From: Mesorhizobium_B sp963522145
GTDB taxonomy: Bacteria; Pseudomonadota; Alphaproteobacteria; Rhizobiales; Rhizobiaceae
Direction of reading: 5' to 3'
DNA: 64,000 nt
Assembly (NCBI GenBank): GCA_963522145.1
Contig: CAUQXI010000013.1
Span: forward strand, 36,821-100,820
The notes beneath the pieces are model-generated. The model had not been told where the DNA came from, made no database searches, and was given only the letters and a program-made list of their open reading frames with translations. Below, piece after piece: positions 16,681 to 24,697 of the stretch. A program made the position numbers and the translations under genes. Every line of letters begins with the position of its first letter. Position 1 is the first letter of the stretch.

Positions 16681-17988
16681 ATGATCATGATTCTCGGCAC
16701 CCCCCGCGCGTCTCGCCTGTGCTGGGCAGCCGCCGCCGCGACTGCTCTGACCGCAGCGATCTTCGTGCTGCCCGCCCGTGCGGCGGACGCGGATGCTGCC
16801 TCCGTGGTGAAGACCTATGCCGACATCGCACAGGCGGGCTATGAGGACAGCCTGGCGACTGCCAAGACGCTCGACGGCGCGGTGGACAAGCTGATCGCCT
16901 CTCCCTCGGCTGAAACGCTGGATGCGGCGCGCACGGCCTGGAAGGCGGCGCGCATCCCCTATCAGCAGACGGAAGTGTTCCGCTTCGGCAATCCAGCCGT
17001 CGATGAGTGGGAAGGGCGCGTCAATGCCTGGCCGCTGGACGAGGGGCTGATCGATTACGTCGACGGCGCCTACGGCACGGAGTCGGACGAGAACGCGCTT
17101 TACACGGCCAATGTGATTGCCAACCCGAGCATCGAGATCGACGGCGAGAAGGTGGATGCGAGCGCGATCACGCCCGAGTTCCTGTCGGGCCGTCTTCAGG
17201 AAGCGGGCGGCATCGAGGCCAATGTCGCGACGGGTTATCACGCCATCGAATTCCTGCTCTGGGGACAGGACCTGAACGGCACCAAGCCCGGCTCTGGCAA
17301 TCGGCCAGCGACCGACTTCGATACGGAGAACTGCTCGGGCGGCCATTGCGATCGGCGTGCGGCCTATCTCAAGGCGTCAACCAGCCTGCTCGTTTCCGAT
17401 CTGGCCGAGATGGCGGGGAACTGGGGTGAGAACGGCGAGATTCGCAAGGGTCTTGTGGAAGGCGACGCCAAGGCTGGCCTTTCCACCATCCTGACCGGCA
17501 TGGGTTCGCTCTCCTACGGTGAACTGGCCGGCGAGCGCATGAAGCTCGGCCTGCTCCTGCATGATCCGGAGGAGGAGCACGACTGCTTCTCCGACAACAC
17601 CCACATCTCCCATCTGTATGACGCAGTGGGCGTCCGCAACGTGTATCGGGGCCGCTATGAGCGTCCCGATGGCAGCGTGGTGGAAGGCCCGTCGATCTCG
17701 GCACTCCTGAAGGCCGTGAACGCTGATACGGACGCCGAGCTGTCCGCCAAGCTCGACAAGACCGTGGACGCCATGCAGGCGGTCGCAAGGCGTGCCGAAG
17801 GCGGCGAGGCCTACGATCAGCAGATCGGCGAGGGCAATGCGGAAGGCAACGCTGCCGTTCAGGCGGCGATCGATGGCCTGATCGATCAGACGAAGTCCAT
17901 CGAGCGGGCCGTTTCCGCGCTCAAGCTCGATGCCATCGCCTTCGAGGGCTCTGACAGCCTGGACGCACCCGACAAGGTGTTCCAGTGA
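16681..17988 (+). CDS. Imelysin-family (M75) iron-regulated protein, IrpA-like
   Basis: 435 residues. ATG 16681 follows AAGGAG (16667-16672). A signal peptide ends near the Ala-Arg-Ala of residues 32-34, so the protein is exported to the periplasm. The family GxHxxE motif is intact: GYHAIEFLLWGQD at residues 185-197, with His187 and Glu190. The GNRPATDF and GERMKLGLLLHDPEEEHDCFSDNTH segments are typical of IrpA-type imelysins. Members are linked to iron uptake by regulation and structure; peptidase activity is doubtful. It is the first gene after the Irr box and heads the iron cluster. A hairpin separates it from bfd. Confidence 0.92.
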   Translation: MIMILGTPRASRLCWAAAAATALTAAIFVLPARAADADAASVVKTYADIAQAGYEDSLATAKTLDGAVDKLIASPSAETLDAARTAWKAARIPYQQTEVFRFGNPAVDEWEGRVNAWPLDEGLIDYVDGAYGTESDENALYTANVIANPSIEIDGEKVDASAITPEFLSGRLQEAGGIEANVATGYHAIEFLLWGQDLNGTKPGSGNRPATDFDTENCSGGHCDRRAAYLKASTSLLVSDLAEMAGNWGENGEIRKGLVEGDAKAGLSTILTGMGSLSYGELAGERMKLGLLLHDPEEEHDCFSDNTHISHLYDAVGVRNVYRGRYERPDGSVVEGPSISALLKAVNADTDAELSAKLDKTVDAMQAVARRAEGGEAYDQQIGEGNAEGNAAVQAAIDGLIDQTKSIERAVSALKLDAIAFEGSDSLDAPDKVFQ

Positions 17989-18015
17989 CGGAAGGCCACT
18001 AACAGGAAGATAGAC

Positions 18016-18046
18016 GCGTTCCGGTTGCCTTCACCAAACGGAACGC
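18016..18046 (+). promoter_or_regulatory. Hairpin between imelysin and bfd
   Basis: GCGTTCCG (18016-18023) pairs perfectly with CGGAACGC (18039-18046), and TTG/CAA can extend the stem past one mismatch. There is no T-run, so it is more likely an mRNA processing or stabilising element, or a partial attenuator, in the 77-base gap before bfd. Confidence 0.4.
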
Positions 18047-18065
18047 ATGACGGGGTGCTCCCTTC

Positions 18066-18371
18066 ATGCTGGTCTGCCATTGCAACGTCATCACAAGCAA
18101 GGAGATCGAGGGCGCGATCCTCGAGCTGCTGGAGGCTGATCCCTGGCAGCTCATCGTGCCGGCCAAGGTCTATCATGCGCTAAAGCGCCGCGGACGATGC
18201 TGCGGCTGTTTCCCCAACGTGGTTGAAACGATAATCCGGGTGACCGAAGCCTTTCACGCTTCTTCGGAGGCGAGCGAGGTGGTGTCACATCTGGATCGGG
18301 TGCGCGAGCTGCGCGTCCAATGGGGGAAGGAAGCGCATGAAAGGCGAAGCAGAGGTCATCGAGCGGCTTAA
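18066..18371 (+). CDS. bfd: Bacterioferritin-associated ferredoxin
   Basis: 101 residues. The [2Fe-2S] ligands are visible as CHC near residues 4-6 and CCGC near residues 43-46 in the BFD-like fold. Bfd donates electrons to bacterioferritin to reduce and release stored iron. The last 35 bases overlap the start of bfr in a different frame, giving Bfd an Arg-rich tail (ERRSRGHRAA) not needed for the fold. Such a long overlap implies translational coupling with bfr. Confidence 0.93.
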   Translation: MLVCHCNVITSKEIEGAILELLEADPWQLIVPAKVYHALKRRGRCCGCFPNVVETIIRVTEAFHASSEASEVVSHLDRVRELRVQWGKEAHERRSRGHRAA

Positions 18372-18834
18372 CGAAGCGCTCTTCCTGGAACTCGGCGCGG
18401 TCAACCAGTACTGGCTCCATTACAGGCTGCTCGAGGACTGGGGTTACGTGAAGCTCGCCAAGAAGGAGCGCGCCGAGTCGATCGAGGAGATGCAGCACGC
18501 CGATCGCATCATCGCGCGGATCATCTTCCTGGAAGGCCACCCCAATCTCCAGACGGTCGCGCCCTTGCGGATCGGTCAGAACCTGCGCGAGGTGCTGGAA
18601 GCGGACCTTGCCGGCGAATATGAAGCCAGAACCTCCTACAAGCGCTCCCGCGAGATCTGCCACGCGCAGGGCGATTACATTTCCATGAAGCTCTTCGAGG
18701 AGCTTCTCAAGGACGAGGAAGGCCATATCGACTTCCTCGAAACCCAGTTGGAGCTACTCCAATCCCTTGGCGAAAAGAAATACGGGCTGCTCAACGCGGT
18801 GTCGGCCGACGAGGCGCCTTCCGAATCGGACTGA
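18337..18834 (+). CDS. bfr: Bacterioferritin
   Basis: 165 residues, normal length. It forms a 24-subunit haem-containing iron-storage shell in the cytoplasm. Ferroxidase ligands Glu18, Glu51 and His54 and the haem-binding Met52 (SIEEMQHADRI) occur at the canonical positions; a second Glu/His set lies in DEEGHIDFLETQ. GGGGGAAGGA upstream of ATG 18337 is a strong ribosome site inside bfd. In rhizobia bfr is a typical Irr target. Its position between two imelysin genes joins storage with the extracytoplasmic iron proteins. Confidence 0.97.
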   Translation: MKGEAEVIERLNEALFLELGAVNQYWLHYRLLEDWGYVKLAKKERAESIEEMQHADRIIARIIFLEGHPNLQTVAPLRIGQNLREVLEADLAGEYEARTSYKRSREICHAQGDYISMKLFEELLKDEEGHIDFLETQLELLQSLGEKKYGLLNAVSADEAPSESD

Positions 18835-18890
18835 GCCTGCGCGGAAACCTCCGGCGCACCGCCGCTGCGCTGATCGGCAGGCCCGCGGCG

Positions 18891-20426
18891 ATGGCGCTTC
18901 TGCCGGTCGCGCTCGCAGCCCTGCTGGCGGTGACCGGCACCGGACTCCGTTCGGCGGCCGCCGTGTCGCCCGAAGCCACGATGCCGCTCCACCGCGACGA
19001 TCTCGACGCGGCAACGCTGGAGAGGGTTGTGGCCGCGACGAGGCCGACAAACGAGTTTTCCCAGCCCGAGCCATCGGAGCTCCTGCCGGGCGGAGCCACG
19101 ACGTCCCGCAAGCGCGTCAACGCCAACGCGTTCTCGCAATCCTCCGCCAACATCACCTTCGAGGAAGAAGGCACCTTCAAGCTGGGCAATGCCCTGTTCC
19201 GGAAGGTCTGGGTGTCCTCGCCCTCCTCGACGCAGGCCTCAGATGGCCTCGGCCCGCTCTTCAATGCGCGCGCTTGCCAGAACTGCCACCTCAAGGACGG
19301 CCGCGGGCACCCGCCGGAAGGCAGCGCGGATTCCACCTCCATGCTGTTCCGCCTCGCGCGAATCCCGACGACGCCTGAGGAAAAGGCGAAGCTCGCCGAC
19401 AAGACACAGCTGGTTCTCACGGATCCGACCTACGGCGCCCAGCTTCAGGAGCTGGCCATTCCCGGCGTCGTGGGTGAGGGGCGGGTCGCCATCGCGTACG
19501 AGGAGGTGCCGGTCACCCTGGGCGACGGCACCACGGTTTCCCTGCGCAAGCCCTCCTACAAGGCGACCGGCCTGCCGCTCGGCCCTCTTGACCCGACCAC
19601 CGTCCTGTCGCCGCGCATCGCGCCGCCCATGATCGGCCTGGGGCTGGTCGAACAGATTCACCCGGCCGACATCTTCGCCCGCGTCGATCCCGATGACCGC
19701 GACGGCGACGGCATTTCAGGCCGCGCCTCGATCGTCCACGATCCGCATACAGGGGCGACCGTTCTCGGCCGTTTCGGCTGGAAGGCATCGGTGCCGACGA
19801 TCCGCCAGCAGTCGGCGGAAGCCTTTGCGATCGACATGGGATTGTCCACGCCCGACGTGCCACTCCACACGGGCGACTGCACTCAAAAGGAAACCGCCTG
19901 CCTTTCCGCGCCCAACGGGGTGCAGAAGCGCCTGGGCGACACGGAAGCGCCCGCGCCAGTGCTCGACCTCGTCACCTTCTACAGCCAGAACCTCGCCGTT
20001 CCAGCGCGACGCAAGGTGAATGCGGGTGAGACGCTTCGAGGCAAGGAGCTGTTCTACGGGCTCGGCTGCACCGGTTGTCACACCCCGAAATACGTCACGC
20101 GCAAGGATGCGCCGAACGCGGCACTCGCCTTCCAGCTCATCTGGCCCTATTCCGACTTCCTGCTGCACGACATGGGCGAGGGGCTTGCCGACGGCCAGAT
20201 CGTGGGCGATGCGGGCGGAACCGAATGGCGCACGCCGCCGCTATGGGGCATCGGCCTGACCCAAACGGTGAACAATCATAGTTTCTTTCTTCATGATGGA
20301 CGTGCCCGTAACCTCACCGAAGCAATCCTGTGGCATGATGGGGAAGGTGCGAAAGCGAAGGATGGCTTCGCCGCGCTTTCCGCCGCCGACCGCGACTCAC
20401 TGATACGGTTCCTGGAATCGCTTTGA
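18891..20426 (+). CDS. Di-haem oxidoreductase (DUF1111 family), periplasmic
   Basis: 511 residues with a hydrophobic signal peptide (residues 1-24). Two c-type haem sites are present: Cys129-Gln-Asn-Cys-His133 and Cys393-Thr-Gly-Cys-His397. This is the 'di-haem oxidoreductase, putative peroxidase' family, which is distantly related to MauG and cytochrome c peroxidases. The C-terminal GGTEWRTPPLWGIGLTQTVN and FFLHDGRARNLTEAILWHDG segments are highly characteristic. Members recur beside imelysin genes in iron-regulated clusters, where they may oxidise or reduce iron or process a ligand; the reaction is unproven. The stop codon overlaps the next ATG (TGATG). Confidence 0.92.
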   Translation: MALLPVALAALLAVTGTGLRSAAAVSPEATMPLHRDDLDAATLERVVAATRPTNEFSQPEPSELLPGGATTSRKRVNANAFSQSSANITFEEEGTFKLGNALFRKVWVSSPSSTQASDGLGPLFNARACQNCHLKDGRGHPPEGSADSTSMLFRLARIPTTPEEKAKLADKTQLVLTDPTYGAQLQELAIPGVVGEGRVAIAYEEVPVTLGDGTTVSLRKPSYKATGLPLGPLDPTTVLSPRIAPPMIGLGLVEQIHPADIFARVDPDDRDGDGISGRASIVHDPHTGATVLGRFGWKASVPTIRQQSAEAFAIDMGLSTPDVPLHTGDCTQKETACLSAPNGVQKRLGDTEAPAPVLDLVTFYSQNLAVPARRKVNAGETLRGKELFYGLGCTGCHTPKYVTRKDAPNAALAFQLIWPYSDFLLHDMGEGLADGQIVGDAGGTEWRTPPLWGIGLTQTVNNHSFFLHDGRARNLTEAILWHDGEGAKAKDGFAALSAADRDSLIRFLESL

Positions 20427-21592
20427 TGGCAAGGTTTCTTTCCACGCTTCTTCTTTCCGCCGCGCTCGTGTGTGGCGGGGAAGGCGCGCTGGCACAGACG
20501 GGCGGTCAAGCGGGTGGCCAAACCGGTGGCCAGTCGGGCGGTGAGGCCGCCGGACCTGCGCCTGCGCCGGCGCAAGCAGCCGGCCGTGACGTGGCGGCTA
20601 TCCTGCAAGGTGCGGTGGAAGGCTTCATCCGCCCGGCCTACCGCGCCTTTCGCGACAGGGCGCAAGGCTTGGCCGATACGATGAACGCGCTTTGCGAGAA
20701 GCCGTCCAACGAGGCGCTAGACGCCGCGCGCGACAGCTTCCGCAAGACGGTGCGCGCCTGGGGGCAGGCCGAGATCATCCGCTTCGGACCGATCACGGAA
20801 GAAAACCGGCTCGAGCGCATCCTGTTCTTCCCCGACCGGCGCGGCCTCGGCCTTCGTCAGGTGCAGGCTGCCCTCGCGGCAAAGGACGAGACGGCCGCTG
20901 ATGTCGCAACCCTTTCGGCCAAGAGCGTGGCCATGCAGGGGCTTGGCGCGCTGGAATACCTCGTCTGGGGCGAGGGTTCGGAGGAGCTGACAAGCGCGGA
21001 CGGCTCTTACCGGTGCCGCTACGCTCGCGCATCGGCCGAAAACGTGCTGGCGATCGCACGCACCGTGGACACCGGCTGGGGCGATCCCAAGGGTTTCGTC
21101 GCCCGTCTCGCCACGCCTTCGCCCGACAACCCTGCCTATCGCACCTCCGACGAGACGCTGGGCGAGCTGGTGGGCGCTTTCGTGGACGCGCTGGAATGGG
21201 TGCGCGATGTCCGCATCAAGGGCTTCCTGGGAGACAAGCCCGAATCCGACAAGCCCAAGCAGGCACTGTTCTGGCGTTCCGGCATGACGCTCGGCGTGAT
21301 CGGCGCGAATCTGGCGGGTTTGAGCAGTCTTTGGGAAGCCTCCGGTCTCCAGGCTGCGCTGCCGGCTGACAGCGCCTGGATCGGCCAGTCGATCCGCTTC
21401 GAGTTCGCCAACGCCAACAAGGCCGCGGCCGATCTCGACCGCCCGCTCAACGACACGCTGAGCGAGCCCAAGGCGCGCTCGCGGCTGAACTATCTGTCGG
21501 TGGTGACGACCAGCCTGTCCGACATCTTCGGCAACCGGCTTTCGCCGACGCTCGCCCTGTCCACGGGCTTTTCCTCGCTCGACGGAGACTGA
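20426..21592 (+). CDS. Imelysin-family protein with altered GxHxxE motif
   Basis: 388 residues. A signal peptide (about 1-24, ending ALAQ) is followed by a Gly/Gln-rich linker with three GGQ-type repeats (about 25-40). The imelysin domain contains GLGALEYLVWGEG at residues 172-184. The family's GxHxxE becomes G172-L-G174-A-L-E177, so the His is replaced by Gly. This matches the second imelysin type found beside DUF1111 and DUF1513 genes. It is probably periplasmic. Metal coordination, if any, must differ from that of the first imelysin of this cluster. Confidence 0.85.
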   Translation: MARFLSTLLLSAALVCGGEGALAQTGGQAGGQTGGQSGGEAAGPAPAPAQAAGRDVAAILQGAVEGFIRPAYRAFRDRAQGLADTMNALCEKPSNEALDAARDSFRKTVRAWGQAEIIRFGPITEENRLERILFFPDRRGLGLRQVQAALAAKDETAADVATLSAKSVAMQGLGALEYLVWGEGSEELTSADGSYRCRYARASAENVLAIARTVDTGWGDPKGFVARLATPSPDNPAYRTSDETLGELVGAFVDALEWVRDVRIKGFLGDKPESDKPKQALFWRSGMTLGVIGANLAGLSSLWEASGLQAALPADSAWIGQSIRFEFANANKAAADLDRPLNDTLSEPKARSRLNYLSVVTTSLSDIFGNRLSPTLALSTGFSSLDGD

Positions 21593-21597
21593 CCGCG

Positions 21598-22695
21598 ATG
21601 CAGTCGGGCTCGGTGTTTCTCGGGCGGCGCGATTTCCTGCGTGCCGCAGGCGCGGCTTTTCTGCTCGGTGTGTCGCCAGCCGCACGCGCAGAGGAGGCCG
21701 AAGCGTTGTTCGCCACGGCGTTTCAGCGCCGCAACGGCGGCCATGGCGTCGCTCTCTTGAGTGAGAACGGCACGGTTCTTCATGCGATCGACCTGCCCGA
21801 TCGCGGTCATGACATCGTGTTCGATCCCGTGTCCCGCCGCTCGGCCGTTTTCGCGCGTCAGCCCGGCACCTTTGCGCTTGTCTTCGATCATGAGAAACGC
21901 GCCGAGCCGCAGGTGATCGCGAGCGTTCCCGGCCGCCATTTCTTCGGCCATGGCGTCTTTTCGCCCGACGGAAGACTGCTTTATGCGACCGAGAACGATT
22001 TCGACGCCGCCCGGGGCGTGATCGGCGTGTATGACGCGAGCGGGAGTTTTGAGCGGATCGGCGAGTTTCCGACCGGCGGCGTGGGCCCGCACGAATGCCT
22101 GCTTCTAGATGACGGCCGCACGCTTGCTGTCGCCAATGGCGGTATCGAGACCCATCCCGATTTCGGCCGCGCCGAGCTGAACCTCTCCACCATGCATCCT
22201 TCGCTCGCACTGATCGACCGGATCACCGGCGAATTGATCGAGAACCACACGCTGCCGCCAGAGCTGCACCAGCTTTCCATCCGCCACATGGATGCGGATG
22301 CGAATGGCACGATCTGGTTCGGCTGCCAGAATCGCGGCCCTCTGAGCGAGCGGCCGTCCCTTGTCGGGCGCGCGGAAAGGGGCAAGGATCTCACGCTGCT
22401 TCCCATGCCCGACGAGACACTGCTCTCCTTGCGGAACTATGTCGGCTCGGTTTCGGTGAACCGCGCCGCTGGCGCGCTCGCTGTGTCCTCGCCCCAGGGC
22501 AATGCCTGGCTGACCCTCGACACGGCTACGGGCAAAATCCGCGACAGCCGCACACTGACGGAAGTCTGCGGCCTGGCGCCCGATCGCGCCGGCTTCCTCG
22601 CAAGCACCGGCCTGGGCGCGGTGGTTCGGCCGGACGGGACGGAAACCAACCTGCCGGACTATGCCTGGGACAACCACATGCTGCGGCTCGGCTGA
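21598..22695 (+). CDS. DUF1513 family protein, Tat-exported beta-propeller
   Basis: 365 residues. The N-terminus GRRDFLRAAGAAFLLG is a twin-arginine signal (RRxFLx), implying export of a folded, possibly cofactor-bearing protein. The rest resembles a beta-propeller, with motifs such as GHGVFSPDGRLLYATEND, GVGPHECLLLDDGRTLAVANGG and HMDADANGTIWFGCQ. The family is of unknown function and almost always terminates imelysin/di-haem iron clusters. It starts five bases after the second imelysin and is probably the last gene of the unit; phnM converges 11 bases downstream. Confidence 0.88.
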   Translation: MQSGSVFLGRRDFLRAAGAAFLLGVSPAARAEEAEALFATAFQRRNGGHGVALLSENGTVLHAIDLPDRGHDIVFDPVSRRSAVFARQPGTFALVFDHEKRAEPQVIASVPGRHFFGHGVFSPDGRLLYATENDFDAARGVIGVYDASGSFERIGEFPTGGVGPHECLLLDDGRTLAVANGGIETHPDFGRAELNLSTMHPSLALIDRITGELIENHTLPPELHQLSIRHMDADANGTIWFGCQNRGPLSERPSLVGRAERGKDLTLLPMPDETLLSLRNYVGSVSVNRAAGALAVSSPQGNAWLTLDTATGKIRDSRTLTEVCGLAPDRAGFLASTGLGAVVRPDGTETNLPDYAWDNHMLRLG

Positions 22696-22706
22696 GCCCC
22701 CAAAAC

Positions 22707-23843
22707 TCAGGCGACGCGCCGTCCTTCACGCCAGACGCCGCGCACCACCGGCAGGCGGCCTTCCAGCCTGACGCGCGCAAAATCGGCCCGCGAGCCTTCC
22801 GCCACCGCGCCACGATCATTGAGCCCGACGACGCGCGCCGGATTGAGCGAGGCCATGGCGACGCTCTGGTGCAGCCCGATCCCCTCCACCACCTGCGGCA
22901 GAAGGAACACCGCCTGGAGGATGCTGAAGGGCACATAGTCAGACGACAGGATGTCGAGCTGGCTGATCTCCGCCAGTTCGCGTGCCGACACATTGCCGGA
23001 ATGGGACGAGCCGCGCACGAGGTTGGGCGCGCCCATCAGCACGGCCATTCCCGCCTCGCGCGACAGGCGGGCCGCTTCCGCCGTCGTGGGAAATTCAGCG
23101 ACACGCACCCCTTGCGCCGCCGCTTGCCTCACATGATCGGCGGTCGCGTCGTCATGGGAGGCGAGGGTGATGCCACGCGCCTTTGCAAGCGCTGAGATCG
23201 CCGCGCGGTTGGGCGCGGAATAGCGCTCGGACTCGGCAACGCGCCGCGCGCAGAAGACACGGAAATCGTCCTCCTGCATCTTCAACTTTTCCACGTAATA
23301 GGCGCGATAGGCCTCGATGCGGGCGAACTGGCGCTGTCCGGGCGCATGGTCCATGAGCGACGCCATGCGGACGAGCGGATGCCGCGCCAGGCTCTCGAAC
23401 CCGTCCACGCAATCGGCGGCTGAAACCTCGCAGCGCAGGTGGATGAAGTGCTCGGCGCGCAGCCGCTCCGCCTTGGCTCCCGCCGCGATGGCGTCGGCCA
23501 GCCGCTCCATGTCCGGGCGCTTGAGGTCGGAATCCGCGTCGATGCCCACGCGCAGGGCATCGAACACGGTGGTGACCCCGGCCGCCGCCATCTGCGCGTC
23601 ATGCGCCATCACGGCCGCATCGACATCCCAGCGGATCATGGCACGCGGATTGTAATGGCCTTCGAGGTGGTCGGTATGGAGTTCGACCAGGCCGGGGATC
23701 AGAAAGTCGCCGTCCCAGTCCTCTCCGCTTCGCGCGAGTTTGTCGCCCACGCGCGCGAACATCCTATCGGATACGGACACCGCGCCAGATACGACGTCTG
23801 TCGGCAGAACGAGCCGCGCATTGCGGAAAACCGTCTCGCTCAT
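22707..23843 (-). CDS. phnM: Alpha-D-ribose 1-methylphosphonate 5-triphosphate diphosphatase
   Basis: 378 residues. Amidohydrolase-superfamily enzyme of the C-P lyase pathway, removing pyrophosphate from the ribose-methylphosphonate triphosphate. LIPGLVELHTDHLEGHYNPR (residues 48-67) carries the metal-binding His-x-Asp-His motif; LASHDDATADHV and SDYVPFSILQAVF are family blocks. It overlaps the upstream 2H-phosphoesterase-like gene by ATGA. No other phn genes (G-L, CDE) are nearby, so the remaining C-P lyase genes must lie outside this window, or the pathway is incomplete. Confidence 0.95.
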   Translation of the reverse strand: MSETVFRNARLVLPTDVVSGAVSVSDRMFARVGDKLARSGEDWDGDFLIPGLVELHTDHLEGHYNPRAMIRWDVDAAVMAHDAQMAAAGVTTVFDALRVGIDADSDLKRPDMERLADAIAAGAKAERLRAEHFIHLRCEVSAADCVDGFESLARHPLVRMASLMDHAPGQRQFARIEAYRAYYVEKLKMQEDDFRVFCARRVAESERYSAPNRAAISALAKARGITLASHDDATADHVRQAAAQGVRVAEFPTTAEAARLSREAGMAVLMGAPNLVRGSSHSGNVSARELAEISQLDILSSDYVPFSILQAVFLLPQVVEGIGLHQSVAMASLNPARVVGLNDRGAVAEGSRADFARVRLEGRLPVVRGVWREGRRVA

Positions 23844-24562
23844 GCAGCCGGCCGCCCAAGCGGGAACAGGCGTTGAACGACAAATGGGCCGCCCGCTTCC
23901 GGTTCAACGAACAAGGCCACATGATCGACGGGAAGCGGCTTGCGGAGGAACGGCGCGAAGCGCGTTTCGAGATGGTCCTGCATCCTTGCCGCTTCGCCGT
24001 TCTCGATGCGATCGGTCAGCGTCATATGAAAGCGGAATTCATCCATCACATGAGGGTAGCCCCAGTGGAAAAGATTCTCCCGCTCGGCTGGCGAAAGCCC
24101 GTCGGGCTTGCGGCGGGCGATCTCGCTGTCCGTCAATGGCGCCCGAAACGGCTCAAGATCGCGCACTATTGCGGCGGCGAGCTGGATGAGGGCATCATCC
24201 TGCACGCGTGGCACGAGGGCGAAGAAGCCGCCGAGGCGCGCGAGCGTCAGTTCTTCGATGGCTGCTGGCGCGGCATCTGCGGCCCATGCCCCAAGCGCGG
24301 CCTCCAGCTCGATCGCCTTCCTGCCCTCCGCCAGATGGAACGGCGCCTTGAGGGTAGCGTGCATTCCGTAGCGGCGCGCTGCTGCCGTTCGCGCATCGAT
24401 CTCAGCCGCCGAAAAGCCGCCCGCTTCCCCTCGATCCGGCACATCATGGCCGAACGCATCGCGCCCTAGCCAGCGTGCAGCGGAGATCGTCAGCGGGTCA
24501 CCGGCGGGTGGCGTGAAATAGAGGGCGAAGCGGATAGCGGCACCTTTGAAGCGAAGGCGCAT
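23840..24562 (-). CDS. DUF1045 putative phosphonate-metabolism protein (2H phosphoesterase-like)
   Basis: 240 residues from ATG 24562; AGGAG sits only one base before it, so the start could also be the ATG at 24604. Two His-x-Thr motifs, HATL at 68-71 and HMTL at 179-182, mark the 2H phosphoesterase fold, which hydrolyses cyclic phosphates and related esters. The family (TIGR03223) is associated with C-P lyase operons and sits directly upstream of phnM here. Plausible roles are hydrolysis of a cyclic phosphate intermediate, as done by PhnP elsewhere. The exact step is inference. Confidence 0.82.
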   Translation of the reverse strand: MRLRFKGAAIRFALYFTPPAGDPLTISAARWLGRDAFGHDVPDRGEAGGFSAAEIDARTAAARRYGMHATLKAPFHLAEGRKAIELEAALGAWAADAAPAAIEELTLARLGGFFALVPRVQDDALIQLAAAIVRDLEPFRAPLTDSEIARRKPDGLSPAERENLFHWGYPHVMDEFRFHMTLTDRIENGEAARMQDHLETRFAPFLRKPLPVDHVALFVEPEAGGPFVVQRLFPLGRPAA

Positions 24563-24697
24563 GCTCCTAGCAACCCGACCCGAAGAAGTCACGCCGGATG
24601 GCATCTCACCCTTTGTTGAGACGACGGGCGTCTGCTCGCATTGACCCTCTGTCGCCCGTCATGCTCAATCCCCGCACGACATCGCGCGGGAGAAAAC

